64,000 nucleotides of DNA from assembly GCF_945957355.1 (NCBI RefSeq), contig NZ_CAMFKM010000021.1, positions 1 to 64,000 of the forward strand, in the 5' to 3' direction. Positions 52,743 through 61,719 of the stretch are shown here, piece after piece (the first letter of the stretch is position 1; every line of letters begins with the position of its first letter). The stretch comes from an uncultured Reyranella sp. (GTDB lineage Bacteria; Pseudomonadota; Alphaproteobacteria; Reyranellales; Reyranellaceae). The translations under genes were made by a program, and so were the position numbers. The notes below the pieces were generated by a model. It saw nothing but the letters and a program-made list of their open reading frames with translations, made no database searches and was not told the DNA's origin.

Positions 52743-54491
52743 GTGCATCACGAAGCGGCACTGATCTCCACCATCGCCATCGGCTTCGTTCTCGCGTTCG
52801 GCTTCGGCTACGTCGCCGACCGGCTGCGCCTCCCGCCGCTGGTCGGTTATCTCGTGGCGGGCATCCTGATCGGCCCCTATACGCCGGGCTTCGTGGCTGA
52901 CGCCGGGCTCTCGGCCCAGCTCGCCGAAGTGGGCGTGATCCTGCTGATGTTCGGTGTCGGCCTGCATTTCTCCGCCTCGGACCTCCTGGCCGTCAAAGGC
53001 ATCGCCATCCCGGGCGCCATCGGGCAGATCGTGCTGGCAACCCTGCTGGGCATCGGCATGTGCTCGCTCTGGGGCTGGAGCTTCGGGACCGGCCTCGTGG
53101 TCGGCCTCAGCCTGTCCGTTGCCAGTACGGTCGTGCTGCTGAAGGCGCTGGAAGAGCGCAACATGGTCGACAGTCCCAACGGGCGGGTCGCCGTGGGCTG
53201 GCTGATCGTCGAGGATCTCGCGATGGTGCTGGCGCTGGTGCTGCTGCCGGCCTTCGCCGAAGTGCTGGGCGGCAAGCCGCTCCAGGGCCACGAGCCGTCG
53301 GGCATGCCGATCGCGCTGGAGCTCGCGGTCACCCTGTCCAAGGTGGCGGCCTTCGCCGTCATCGCCATCCTGATCGGGCCCAAGGTGGTGCCGTGGATGC
53401 TCGCGCGCGTTGCCCGCACCGGCTCGCGCGAACTGTTCACGCTGTCGGTCCTCGCCGTGGCGCTCGGTATCGCCTACGGCTCGGCGCACATATTCGGCGT
53501 CTCCTTCGCGCTCGGCGCCTTCTTCGCGGGCGTCGTGCTGAGCGAATCCTCGTTCAGCCACAAGGCGGCTGCCGATTCGCTGCCGTTGCAGGATGCCTTC
53601 TCGGTGCTGTTCTTCGTCTCGGTCGGCATGCTGTTCGATCCGACGATCCTCTACCGCTCGCCCGGTGCGGTCCTGTCGGTGCTGGCGCTGATCATCTTCG
53701 GCAAGTCGCTGATCGCCTTCGCCATCATCATGCTGCTGCGCTATCCGGTCGGCACCGGCCTCATGGTGTCGGCCAGCCTGGCGCAGATCGGCGAATTCTC
53801 CTTCATCCTGATCGCGCTGGGCATCTCGGCCGGTCTGGTGCCGAACGAGGGCCGGGATCTGGTCGTCGGAGGCGCGCTCTTCTCGATCATGCTGAACCCG
53901 CTGGTCTTCCATGCCGTCGGAATGCTGCAGAAGCGGCTCGCCCGGCCGGCCGGGGCCGCCTTCTACGGCCAGCGTCACTACGAGGCGTTGGGACGTCAGC
54001 TTGCGATCATCAAGGCCCGCCAGGAAGAGCGGTCGAAGGCCCAGGACCTCAAGCTGAACAGCCTGCTCGAACTGTTTCCGATGCTGCAGCTCGTCGAGCG
54101 GCAGGACCAGGAATCGCTGCTGCTGATGTTCCGGCCGAAATCGGCCTCGCCGGGCGACCGTGTCATCCGTCGCGGCGACCGGGCCGACGGCATGTACTTC
54201 ATCTCGTCGGGCGCCGTCGAAGTGCATGTCGCGGACCGGGTCATCCGCCTTGAGCCCGGCGCCTATTTCGGCGAGATGGCGCTACTGACCGGCGAACGAC
54301 GCACCGCCGACGTGATTGCGGTCGACTTCTGCCAGTTCCTCGTGCTCGACCGGCGTGACTTCAACCAGTTCATGGCACGCCACCCCGGCGTCCGCGCCGC
54401 CGTCGCCAGCATCGCCGAGGAGCGGCAGGCGATGAACATCGCGCCGCCGCAGACGGACGCGCCGGCCCTGCAGGACGACGTTCGGACCTGA
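52743..54491 (+). CDS. CPA2 cation/proton antiporter with C-terminal cyclic-nucleotide-binding-like domain
   Basis: This is a membrane antiporter (582 residues, GTG start) of the KefB/YbaL type. About 12 helices include LPPLVGYLVAGILIGPYTPG and EVGVILLMFGVGLHFSASDL, and SLSVASTVVLLKALEERN and IVEDLAMVLALVLLP form the exchange core. Instead of a TrkA-N domain, it ends in a Crp-like effector domain at about 470-560 (RGDRADGMYFISSGAVEVHV and PGAYFGEMALLTGERRTADV). This suggests gating by a nucleotide or other small ligand. K+/H+ exchange is likely from the family, but the ion is not proven. Confidence 0.9.
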   Translation: MHHEAALISTIAIGFVLAFGFGYVADRLRLPPLVGYLVAGILIGPYTPGFVADAGLSAQLAEVGVILLMFGVGLHFSASDLLAVKGIAIPGAIGQIVLATLLGIGMCSLWGWSFGTGLVVGLSLSVASTVVLLKALEERNMVDSPNGRVAVGWLIVEDLAMVLALVLLPAFAEVLGGKPLQGHEPSGMPIALELAVTLSKVAAFAVIAILIGPKVVPWMLARVARTGSRELFTLSVLAVALGIAYGSAHIFGVSFALGAFFAGVVLSESSFSHKAAADSLPLQDAFSVLFFVSVGMLFDPTILYRSPGAVLSVLALIIFGKSLIAFAIIMLLRYPVGTGLMVSASLAQIGEFSFILIALGISAGLVPNEGRDLVVGGALFSIMLNPLVFHAVGMLQKRLARPAGAAFYGQRHYEALGRQLAIIKARQEERSKAQDLKLNSLLELFPMLQLVERQDQESLLLMFRPKSASPGDRVIRRGDRADGMYFISSGAVEVHVADRVIRLEPGAYFGEMALLTGERRTADVIAVDFCQFLVLDRRDFNQFMARHPGVRAAVASIAEERQAMNIAPPQTDAPALQDDVRT

Positions 54492-54495
54492 GCCG

Positions 54496-55176
54496 TCAGC
54501 CGTTGCCGGTCAGGCGGATGACGAGGTTGACCAGCCAGTCGACCGGCTGACCCAGGACCCAGCCCAGGACGTTCAAGTCCATGCCGACCTGCCGGCCGAT
54601 CAGGGGCAGGATGAAGATCAAGCCGAGCAGGATCGGCATGCCATAGGGCTCGAGTCGTGCGAACGGCCGCGCCAGGCTGTCGGGCAGCAGGCCGACGGCG
54701 ACCCTCCCGCCGTCCAGCGGCGGCAGCGGGATAATGTTGAAGAGCGCCAGCACGACATTGATGAGGATCGCGTTCTCGATGTTGAGGATCGCCCAATTCG
54801 CGGCGGGCAGCGGCAGGAGAACGGCGAGATGCGCCAGCAGGCCCGCCGCCAGGGCCAGGAGGATGTTCGTGGCCGGGCCGGCCGCGGCGACCCACACCAT
54901 GTCGCGTTTGGGATTGTTCAGCGCCCGGAAGTTCACCGGCACCGGCTTGGCATAGCCGAACAGGAACGGCGCACGCATGAAGATCAGCAGCCCCGGCAGC
55001 AGGATCGTGCCGACCGGATCGATGTGCTTGAAGGGATTCAAGGTCACGCGGCCCTGCTGCCACGCCGTCCTGTCGCCGAAGCGCAGGGCGACGAAGCCGT
55101 GCGCCGCTTCATGCAGCGTGATGGCCAGCAGGGCCGGGATGACCCAGGTGGAGATCGTGTAGAGCGTGTCGTTCAC
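54496..55176 (-). CDS. Site-2 protease family membrane metalloprotease
   Basis: This is an M50-type intramembrane protease (226 residues). The zinc site HEAAH is in LLAITLHEAAHGFVALRFGD, and the third ligand is in FNIIPLPPLDGGRVAVGLLP. AAAGPATNILLALAAG is the conserved intervening block. It starts with GTG at 55176, where AGGTGG stands eight bases upstream; the ATG at 55203 lacks such a site. It is divergent from the next hydrolase gene. No PDZ domain is present. The substrate is unknown; the nearby anti-sigma gene is on the other side of the antiporter, so a link is speculative. Confidence 0.9.
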   Translation of the reverse strand: MNDTLYTISTWVIPALLAITLHEAAHGFVALRFGDRTAWQQGRVTLNPFKHIDPVGTILLPGLLIFMRAPFLFGYAKPVPVNFRALNNPKRDMVWVAAAGPATNILLALAAGLLAHLAVLLPLPAANWAILNIENAILINVVLALFNIIPLPPLDGGRVAVGLLPDSLARPFARLEPYGMPILLGLIFILPLIGRQVGMDLNVLGWVLGQPVDWLVNLVIRLTGNG

Positions 55177-55224
55177 GGGGAAGCCACCTGTTGTCTCTCT
55201 CATCGCATCGGTTACGGTCCTGCG

Positions 55225-56061
55225 ATGATGGCATGGTTGATCGTTCTGCTCGCTCTCCTCTGCGCAATGCCCGCATCGGCCCAGCAGAATGTCCGCGTTC
55301 CCGTAGAGCAGGGCGGGCGTACCGTCCAGCTTTCCGCGCAGCTGTTTCGTCCGGCCAAGGCCGCGGCGGCGGTTCCGGCGGTCGCGCTGTTCCATGGCTG
55401 CGGCGGGCCGGGACAGAACACGGCGCGCATGGCCGGACTTCTTGCCTCCTGGGGCTATGCCGCACTGGTGGTCGACAGTTTCTCGGCGCGCGGCCTCAAG
55501 GATGTCTGCGGCCGCAGCTGGCCGACACAGGCCGCCGCCGAGGCGAGGGCCGGCGACATCGATGCCACGCTGGCCTGGCTCGCGAAGCAGCCGGGGATCG
55601 ATCCGCGGCGGCTGGCCTACATGGGCTATTCCTACGGCGGCGGCGTGGCGATGCTGCGGGCCCTCTCGGGCAAGCCCGAGGATCGCGCGCCGGCCGCGGC
55701 ACGCGCCGTCGTGCTGCTCTATCCCGACTGTGCGCTGGCCGACGCGCTGGGGCCGCGCCTCGCGGTGCCGCAGCCGACCTTCTTCGCGATGGGGGCGCTC
55801 GACGACTGGACGCCGGTCTCGCAGTGCCGTGCCGTGCTGGAGAGGATCGTGCGCGGCCGGGAGCTGGTTGAAACGAAAGTTTATGAAAACGCTCATCACA
55901 GCTTCGATGCGCTCGGGCTGCCGGTGCGCTATCTCGAAGGCGTTGGCAACCGCAGCAAGCCCGGCGGTTGTTGTGGTGCGCATTACGGTGCCCATGAGCC
56001 TGCGTGGAAGCAGTTCGTGGTCGACGTTAAGGCGTTCCTGGACAAGGCGCTGAAGCCATAG
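55225..56061 (+). CDS. Exported dienelactone hydrolase family protein
   Basis: This is an alpha/beta hydrolase (278 residues) with a Sec signal (MAWLIVLLALLCAMPASAQ). The oxyanion region is VALFHGCGGPGQNTARMA and the nucleophile elbow GYSYGGGVAML has serine as nucleophile, unlike the cysteine enzyme at 39714. The histidine lies in ENAHHSFDALG. A cysteine pair (GGCCGAHYG) near the C-terminus may be a disulfide or metal site. The substrate is unknown. Confidence 0.88.
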   Translation: MMAWLIVLLALLCAMPASAQQNVRVPVEQGGRTVQLSAQLFRPAKAAAAVPAVALFHGCGGPGQNTARMAGLLASWGYAALVVDSFSARGLKDVCGRSWPTQAAAEARAGDIDATLAWLAKQPGIDPRRLAYMGYSYGGGVAMLRALSGKPEDRAPAAARAVVLLYPDCALADALGPRLAVPQPTFFAMGALDDWTPVSQCRAVLERIVRGRELVETKVYENAHHSFDALGLPVRYLEGVGNRSKPGGCCGAHYGAHEPAWKQFVVDVKAFLDKALKP

Positions 56062-56082
56062 ACCCGGGCCGGCGGGAGCGGC

Positions 56083-57330
56083 ATGCGTTCGACGGTGTGG
56101 GTTGGCGGACTGGCGGCGCTGTTCCTGCCGTTTGCGGCGGTCGAAGCGCAGGAGTCGAGCGACAGCGACGGGGTGCGCCACGTCGGCAAGATCCATAACA
56201 GGTTGCGCGCGGCCGAGGCGCGCCAGGAATACTTCCTGGACCAGGAATTCGACGATGCCTCCCGGCGCTATGCACGGGCAAAGAAGGAAATCCAGAAGTC
56301 GACCGGCATCTTCTATTCGATGACATCGTCGGTCCTCAGCCAGTGGGGCGCGCCGGGGAGCGACTATGGGGCCGTGCAGGCCCAGTTCTCGCCGTCGGTG
56401 AACTGGAGGGCGTTCAGGGATCCCGAGCTCGGCGCCGGCTCGTTCCAGTTCGCCTACCTTGCTACCCAGTACTGGTCGGGCCAGACCGGCACCAGCCTGC
56501 AGAACCGGCTCGGCCTCAACAGCCCGGTCAACGACTATCCGGTCAACCAGCTCACCTTCGCGCAGGTGAGCTACACGCACGATTTTCCGGGCCACTTCGT
56601 GTCGGTGACCCTGGGGCAGTTCCCTTTCTCGAACTTCGACGGCAACGCCTACGCCAACAACGAGCAGGTCAATTTCATCGGCTATTCGCTGGCGCAGAAC
56701 GGCAGCCAGAACTATTCGCAAGGCAGTCTCGGCGCCTACGTCCAGCTCAATCCAACGCAGGAGATCACCCTCGCCGCGGGCCTCCAGGACGCCAACAACG
56801 TCCTGGCCTCCAACTACATCCAGTTGAACACCGCGGCGCAGGGCCAGTATTCCTGGTTCGTGTACGGCGCCTGGTCGCCGCTTTCGGGAATGCTCCGCAA
56901 CGGCAGCTACTCGCTTTTCTACTACAACCTGCCGAGCGTCGAGATGCAGCCGCAGGCGAGCTCGGGCCTCTCGTTCAACGCCTCGCAGCCGCTCGGCAAG
57001 AACTGGGGGCTGTTCGCCCGCGCCAACACCGCCTGGAACTCGAGCCAGTACATCCAGTCGTCGATCGCCGGCGGCGCGGTCTACAACAACCCGCTGGGCC
57101 GGGCGCCGCTCGACCAGATCGGTCTGGGTATTGCCTGGAACAGGGTCAACCAGGCCCTCTATGCCAACACCTACGTGAATCCCAGCGAGACGATGGTGGA
57201 ACTCTACTGGTCCTGGTCGGTTAAGCACCTGTTGATCACGCCGGACGTTCAGCTGTATTTCCAGCCGGCTCTGGCGCCGACGCAGTCGATGGCCGCGGTC
57301 TTCTCGCTACGCGTGACGGTCCTGTTCTAA
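56083..57330 (+). CDS. Outer-membrane porin-like beta-barrel protein
   Basis: This 415-residue protein has a signal peptide cleaved near AVEA, a short helical segment, then alternating aromatic strands across the rest of its length (FQFAYLATQYWSGQTG and FVSVTLGQFPFSNFDG). It ends with FSLRVTVLF, a terminal phenylalanine typical of outer-membrane barrels. It resembles carbohydrate-selective porins of the OprB type, but this is tentative. It starts 21 bp after the hydrolase gene and may be co-transcribed. Confidence 0.75.
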   Translation: MRSTVWVGGLAALFLPFAAVEAQESSDSDGVRHVGKIHNRLRAAEARQEYFLDQEFDDASRRYARAKKEIQKSTGIFYSMTSSVLSQWGAPGSDYGAVQAQFSPSVNWRAFRDPELGAGSFQFAYLATQYWSGQTGTSLQNRLGLNSPVNDYPVNQLTFAQVSYTHDFPGHFVSVTLGQFPFSNFDGNAYANNEQVNFIGYSLAQNGSQNYSQGSLGAYVQLNPTQEITLAAGLQDANNVLASNYIQLNTAAQGQYSWFVYGAWSPLSGMLRNGSYSLFYYNLPSVEMQPQASSGLSFNASQPLGKNWGLFARANTAWNSSQYIQSSIAGGAVYNNPLGRAPLDQIGLGIAWNRVNQALYANTYVNPSETMVELYWSWSVKHLLITPDVQLYFQPALAPTQSMAAVFSLRVTVLF

Positions 57331-57346
57331 CTTCGGCGAGAGGCAG

Positions 57347-57874
57347 ATGGGAAAGACGATCTGGCACTGTCATATCGCGATGTCGCTCGACGGCAAGATC
57401 GCGCGTGCCGACGGCTCGTTCGACTGGCTGGAGAGCTATCCGCCGCAGGAGTTCGGCTTCGATGCGCTGATGGCGGGCATCGACGCGATCCTGATGGGGC
57501 GGAACACCTACGAAATCACGCGCGGTTTCGGCGAATGGCCCTATGGCGACAAGGCCACGATCGTGATGACCCATAGACCGCTGATCGATGCGCCGCCCGC
57601 AGTCGAGACGCGCTCGGGCGATCTCGCCGTCGTAGCGGCGGAGCTGGAAGCGCGCGGCTACCGGCGCATCTGGGTCGAAGGCGGCGCACAGGTGATCCGC
57701 GGCATGATCGCGGCCGGCAAGCTGGACGTGCTGGAGATGGCCATCGTGCCGATCGTGCTGGGAGACGGCATCCCGCTCATTGCTCCCGGCACGCCGGCTC
57801 TCGCGCTCACCTTGAAATCGTGCGAGCCGCGCCGCGGCGGCGCACTCCATGTCGTGTACGAAGCGTCGCGCTAG
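57347..57874 (+). CDS. Dihydrofolate reductase / RibD C-terminal family protein
   Basis: This is a 175-residue reductase-fold protein. IWHCHIAMSLDGKIARADGSFDWL is the substrate-side start of the RibD C-terminal family, DAILMGRNTYEITRGFGEWP the NADPH-binding part, and RIWVEGGAQVIRGMIAAG the later glycine-rich segment. Stand-alone members have mostly unknown substrates; no riboflavin genes are adjacent. AGAGGCAG precedes the ATG. Confidence 0.88.
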   Translation: MGKTIWHCHIAMSLDGKIARADGSFDWLESYPPQEFGFDALMAGIDAILMGRNTYEITRGFGEWPYGDKATIVMTHRPLIDAPPAVETRSGDLAVVAAELEARGYRRIWVEGGAQVIRGMIAAGKLDVLEMAIVPIVLGDGIPLIAPGTPALALTLKSCEPRRGGALHVVYEASR

Positions 57875-58042
57875 AACCAGCTGGTGACTGCGGAACGACG
57901 TGAAGGCCGGCGATTGTGCCGGCGGCTTCGGTGTGTTCAAATCCCAACAGGTTCGACTTCCGCTTGTGTAAGAGAGCGGACGAACCGCCATTCGATCGAC
58001 GATTGCTGATGCTTTTTCCTGAGACCAGGCGAAGGAGCGGCC

Positions 58043-59647
58043 GTGACGACACCGAATGTTCTCATGATCTTCCCGCGCTTCAACCCGAACTCCTTCTGGA
58101 GTCTTCAGGCCGCTTGCGACATCTATGGTGCGCGGTGCCCGGCGCCGCCGCTCGGCCTCATCACGCTGGCGGCACTCCTGCCGCGCGATTGGAACATCAG
58201 GCTGGTGAACCGCAACGCCGAGGTTCTCGATCCGGCCGACCTTGCCTGGGCCGATATCGTGATGACCGGCGGGATGATGCCGCAGCGGGTCGACTCGCTC
58301 GAGGTCATCCGGATGGCGCAGGCGCAGGGCAAGCCGGTGGTCGTCGGCGGGCCGGACGTAATGTCCAGTCCCGAGCTTTTCGAGCACGCCGATTTCCTGG
58401 TGATCGGCGAGGCCGAAGGCGTCATCGGGCAATTCGTCGAGGCCTGGGCCGCGGGTGCGAGACGCGGGCGCTTCGAGGCCGAGAAATTCAAGACCGACAT
58501 CACGGCGAGCCCGATCCCGCGCTTCGACCTGCTCGATTTCGGTCACTATCTCTTCGTGGGCGTGCAGTTCTCGCGCGGCTGCCCCTTCAATTGCGAATTC
58601 TGCGACATCATCGAGCTGTTCGGCCGCGTGCCGCGGTCCAAGGCGGTGCCGCAGATGCTGGCCGAGCTGCAGGCGCTGTACGATGCCGGTTATCGCGGCC
58701 ACGTCGACTTCGTCGACGACAATCTCATCGGCAACAAGAAGGCGTTGAAGCAGTTCCTTCCCGCCCTCGAGGCCTGGCAGAAGAGCAACGGCTATCCGTT
58801 CATGTTCTCGACGGAGGCGTCCATCAACCTGGCCGACGACGCCGAGCTTCTCGACATGCTGCGGCGGGCAAACTTCTTCGCCATCTTCGTGGGCATCGAA
58901 AGTCCCGACAGCGCGACCCTCGTCTCGACGCGCAAGAAGCAGAACACCCGCCGCAGCCTCGCCGAGAGCGTGCACAGGATCCACGCGGCGGGGATGATGG
59001 TGATCGCCGGTTTCATCGTGGGCTTCGACACCGAGGAGCTTCGCGTGGCCGAGACGATGATCGAATGCATCGAGGCCACTGATATTCCGGTCTGCATGGT
59101 CGGCCTGCTGACGGCGTTGCCGTCCACCCAGCTGACCCGCCGCCTGGAGAAGGAGGGGCGCCTTCTGCCTTTTGCCGACGAGAGCCGCGGCGATCAATGT
59201 ACCGCGGGGCTCAATTTTGTGACCCGGCGGCCGCGAATCGACATCCTGCGGGACTACAGGGCGATCCTCGAAGCCACCTACCGGCCGGCGGCCTATTTCG
59301 AGCGCGTGCGCCGGTCAGGGCTGAACCTGCGGCGGCCGAGCCATCCCGTCACGGCGCGGCCGGTCGTGTCGGCGCGTGACCGGAACACGTTGCTGCGCCT
59401 GATGTGGAGAATGACCGTCACCCATCCGTTCCTGGCCCGGTATTTCTGGCGGACGTTCATCGACATCGCGCGGCACAATCCCGCCGCCCTCGAAACCGTC
59501 GTCATTCAGATCACGCTCTACCTGCATCTGGGACCTTTCGCGAAGTCGGTCGCCGCGGAGATCGACCGGCAGATCGCGAGCCTCGAGCGCGAGCTGCTAT
59601 CGCAACCGCCGGTACAAGGCGCTGGCGTTCTGCAACGGGCCGTGTAG
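58043..59647 (+). CDS. B12-binding domain radical SAM protein (DUF4070-type)
   Basis: This 534-residue protein starts with GTG after GAAGGAG. Residues 1-150 form a cobalamin-binding-like Rossmann domain (PPLGLITLAALLPRDW and GKPVVVGGPDVMSSPELFEH). The radical SAM cluster motif is CPFNCEFC in QFSRGCPFNCEFCDIIELFGRVPR, and the region after about 350 looks like the DUF4070 tail. The family includes hopanoid C-2 methylase HpnP, but the N-terminus differs from what I recall of HpnP and no hopanoid genes are nearby. A radical methylation or rearrangement is likely; the substrate is unknown. Confidence 0.87.
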   Translation: MTTPNVLMIFPRFNPNSFWSLQAACDIYGARCPAPPLGLITLAALLPRDWNIRLVNRNAEVLDPADLAWADIVMTGGMMPQRVDSLEVIRMAQAQGKPVVVGGPDVMSSPELFEHADFLVIGEAEGVIGQFVEAWAAGARRGRFEAEKFKTDITASPIPRFDLLDFGHYLFVGVQFSRGCPFNCEFCDIIELFGRVPRSKAVPQMLAELQALYDAGYRGHVDFVDDNLIGNKKALKQFLPALEAWQKSNGYPFMFSTEASINLADDAELLDMLRRANFFAIFVGIESPDSATLVSTRKKQNTRRSLAESVHRIHAAGMMVIAGFIVGFDTEELRVAETMIECIEATDIPVCMVGLLTALPSTQLTRRLEKEGRLLPFADESRGDQCTAGLNFVTRRPRIDILRDYRAILEATYRPAAYFERVRRSGLNLRRPSHPVTARPVVSARDRNTLLRLMWRMTVTHPFLARYFWRTFIDIARHNPAALETVVIQITLYLHLGPFAKSVAAEIDRQIASLERELLSQPPVQGAGVLQRAV

Positions 59648-59678
59648 GGTCGCGCCCCTTCACGATTCCGGACCCCGA

Positions 59679-60095
59679 ATGATCCGCAAAGCGACCAGCG
59701 CCGACCGTCCCCGCATTTCCGAAGTGCGTCTCGCCGTTCGCGAGAACCAGCTCCGCGCGACGTCCGTGAGCAAGGTCGAGACGACCGCCAACTGGATCTT
59801 CGAGAACGCGACCTTCTGGGTGTGGGAGGAGGCGGGCGCGGTGCAAGGCTTCTCCGTGGCCGATCCGCGCGACGGCACGATCTTCGGCCTGTTCATCCAT
59901 CCGGATTGGGAAGGTCGCGGGCTTGGCCGCGCGTTGCTGCCGCTCGCCTGTGAGGATCTGCGCGCCGCGGGCTTTACGGTAGCGACACTCACCACCGGAC
60001 CCGGCACGCGGGCCGAGCGCTTCTACCGTGAGAATGGCTGGGAAGAGACCGGCCGCCAGGACGACGGCGAGATCATTTTCCAGAAGCCCCTGTAA
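59679..60095 (+). CDS. GNAT family N-acetyltransferase
   Basis: This is a compact acetyltransferase (138 residues). FGLFIHPDWEGRGLGRALLPLA contains the acetyl-CoA-binding Gly-rich loop, and TGPGTRAERFYRENGWEETGR is the C-terminal catalytic block. The acceptor is unknown. The last 23 bases overlap the converging racemase gene. Confidence 0.9.
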   Translation: MIRKATSADRPRISEVRLAVRENQLRATSVSKVETTANWIFENATFWVWEEAGAVQGFSVADPRDGTIFGLFIHPDWEGRGLGRALLPLACEDLRAAGFTVATLTTGPGTRAERFYRENGWEETGRQDDGEIIFQKPL

Positions 60096-60783
60096 CGGCC
60101 CGCTTCAGGGCTGCGCGCGCGAGCAGCCGCGTCGAATCGAGCGTCGGCAGGGGAGAGTTGCCGTCGTTCATGATCAGCGGGATCTCGGTACAGCCCAGAA
60201 TGACGGCGTCGCATCCCGCTTCCTTCATGCGCTCCATCACGCGCTGATAGGCGGCGACGGCCTCCGGCCGGAACACGCCCTGCACCAGCTCGTCCATGAT
60301 GATGCGGCTGGTCTCGTCGCGTTCGGCCTCGGTCGGGCGCGCCCAGGAGAGCCCCCGCGCCTCGATCTTCTGCGGATAGACCTCGCTGTCGATCAGCCAG
60401 CGCGTGCCGGTGATGCCGAGCTTCCGGAAGCCGCGCCCCGCCGCTTCGGCCGCGACCACCTCGGCGATGTGCAGCCAGGGCACGGGAGAGCGGGGCAGCA
60501 CCGCGTCCATCGCCTGGTGGATGGTGTTGTCGGGACAGATCAGGAAATCCGCCCCGGCCCTTGCGAGCTTGTGGGCCGACGACAGCATCAGCGCGGCCAC
60601 GCCGGCGCGGTCGCCGCGTTCCAGGCACGCGACATAGTCGGCCAGCGAATGGGTGTGCAGCGAAACCTCGGGATGGGCGTGCGGGCCCATCAACTCTCCG
60701 CCCTCGACGCAGATCGTCTTGTAGCAGAGTGCGGCGCCTTCGGCCGAGCAGGCGACGATTCCAATGTGTTGAGGCATGGTCAT
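60073..60783 (-). CDS. Aspartate/glutamate racemase family protein
   Basis: This is an amino-acid racemase fold protein (236 residues). The two catalytic cysteines are visible in FLICPDNTIHQAMD and VILGCTEIPLIMNDGNS. HIGIVACSAEGAALCYKTI is the N-terminal strand. The ATG at 60783 overlaps the xerC stop (ATGA); a second in-frame ATG lies six bases on. It could racemise aspartate or glutamate or act on a related compound, and sequence alone does not decide. Confidence 0.87.
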   Translation of the reverse strand: MTMPQHIGIVACSAEGAALCYKTICVEGGELMGPHAHPEVSLHTHSLADYVACLERGDRAGVAALMLSSAHKLARAGADFLICPDNTIHQAMDAVLPRSPVPWLHIAEVVAAEAAGRGFRKLGITGTRWLIDSEVYPQKIEARGLSWARPTEAERDETSRIIMDELVQGVFRPEAVAAYQRVMERMKEAGCDAVILGCTEIPLIMNDGNSPLPTLDSTRLLARAALKRAVTGASGK

Positions 60784-61712
60784 CCCTTCGCGCGCGGATG
60801 GGCGGCGCGATAGACCGCCGCGAGCCGGGCGGAGTCGACGTCGGTGTAGCGCTGCGTCGTCGACAGCGACGCGTGGCCCAGAAGTTCCTGGATGGTGCGG
60901 AGGTCGCCGCCGGCGCCCAGCAGGTGGGTAGCGAAGGAATGGCGCAGCGCGTGCGGCGTCACGCTTTCGGCGAGGCCGAGTTCGCGGCGGATCTCGCGCA
61001 CCCGCTTCTGCACGATGGCGGGATCGAGCGCCCCGCCGCGCGCGCCCATGAAGACGCGGTCGGAGGGTTTCGCCGCCGCCAGCCACGGGCAGGCATCGCG
61101 ATAGGCTTTCAGTGCCTGCAGCGCCTGCGGCAGCAGCGGCACCAGCCGCGTCTTGTTGCCCTTGCCGGTCACGGCGAGTGTGTCGCGGCCGCTCTTCAGC
61201 AGGTCTTCGACCTGGGCCCTGGTGAGCGCCAGCGCCTCGCCGATGCGCAGGCCCGCGCCGTAGAGCAGGATCAGCACGGCGGCATCGCGCAGGTCGATCC
61301 ACGGCGCACGCTCCTGATCGGACTCGGCCGCAAGCACGTCCTCCATATCACGCTCGCTCAGCGCCTTCGGGACCGAGCGGGGCAGCTTGGGCGTCCGGAT
61401 GGTGGCGATGCTCGCATTGTGGGCGAGCCCGTTCTTGTCGAGGAAGCGGAAGAAGGAGCGCACCGACGAGAAGGCGCGCGCCGTCGAGGAGCGGGCCAGT
61501 CCCTGGCGCGAACGGTCGGCCAGCCAGGCGCGGAACTCCGCGGGCTTCAGCCGTGCGAGCGCGTGGAGCGTCGGCGCCTCGCCGAGATAGCTCGTCATGA
61601 AGCCCAGGAAGGTCGCGACGTCGTGCTCGTAGGCGATGAGCGTGTGGACGGCGAGCCGGCGCTCGCTCTTCAGCCAGTCGCGCCACGCCGCTTGTGCGTC
61701 TGCGACACTCAC
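60780..61712 (-). CDS. xerC: Tyrosine recombinase XerC
   Basis: XerC resolves chromosome dimers at dif with XerD (310 residues). The N-terminal SAM-like DNA-binding domain is followed by the catalytic domain, in which the set is complete: Arg in YGAGLRIGEALALT, Lys in TGKGNKTRLVPL, HxxR in HALRHSFATHLLGAG, His in LLGHASLS and the Tyr nucleophile in TTQRYTDVD. It is housekeeping, not phage-borne: it sits with the DUF484 gene, as in many proteobacteria. Confidence 0.94.
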   Translation of the reverse strand: MSVADAQAAWRDWLKSERRLAVHTLIAYEHDVATFLGFMTSYLGEAPTLHALARLKPAEFRAWLADRSRQGLARSSTARAFSSVRSFFRFLDKNGLAHNASIATIRTPKLPRSVPKALSERDMEDVLAAESDQERAPWIDLRDAAVLILLYGAGLRIGEALALTRAQVEDLLKSGRDTLAVTGKGNKTRLVPLLPQALQALKAYRDACPWLAAAKPSDRVFMGARGGALDPAIVQKRVREIRRELGLAESVTPHALRHSFATHLLGAGGDLRTIQELLGHASLSTTQRYTDVDSARLAAVYRAAHPRAKG

Positions 61713-61719
61713 GGCGAGG

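Noticed and set aside
55204..57228. Upstream 5' extension of the site-2 protease frame through the hydrolase and porin genes
   Set aside because: The protease starts at 55176 with a good ribosome site. The extension is antisense to two genes with signal peptides and conserved motifs.
57875..58042. Cobalamin riboswitch upstream of the B12-radical SAM gene
   Set aside because: The 168-bp gap shows only a small GCCGGC hairpin and lacks a recognisable B12-box, so nothing is called there.
60780..61712. Tyrosine recombinase as evidence of an integrated element
   Set aside because: It sits with DUF484 and housekeeping genes, has XerC-like length and motifs, and no attachment-site repeats or phage genes are nearby.
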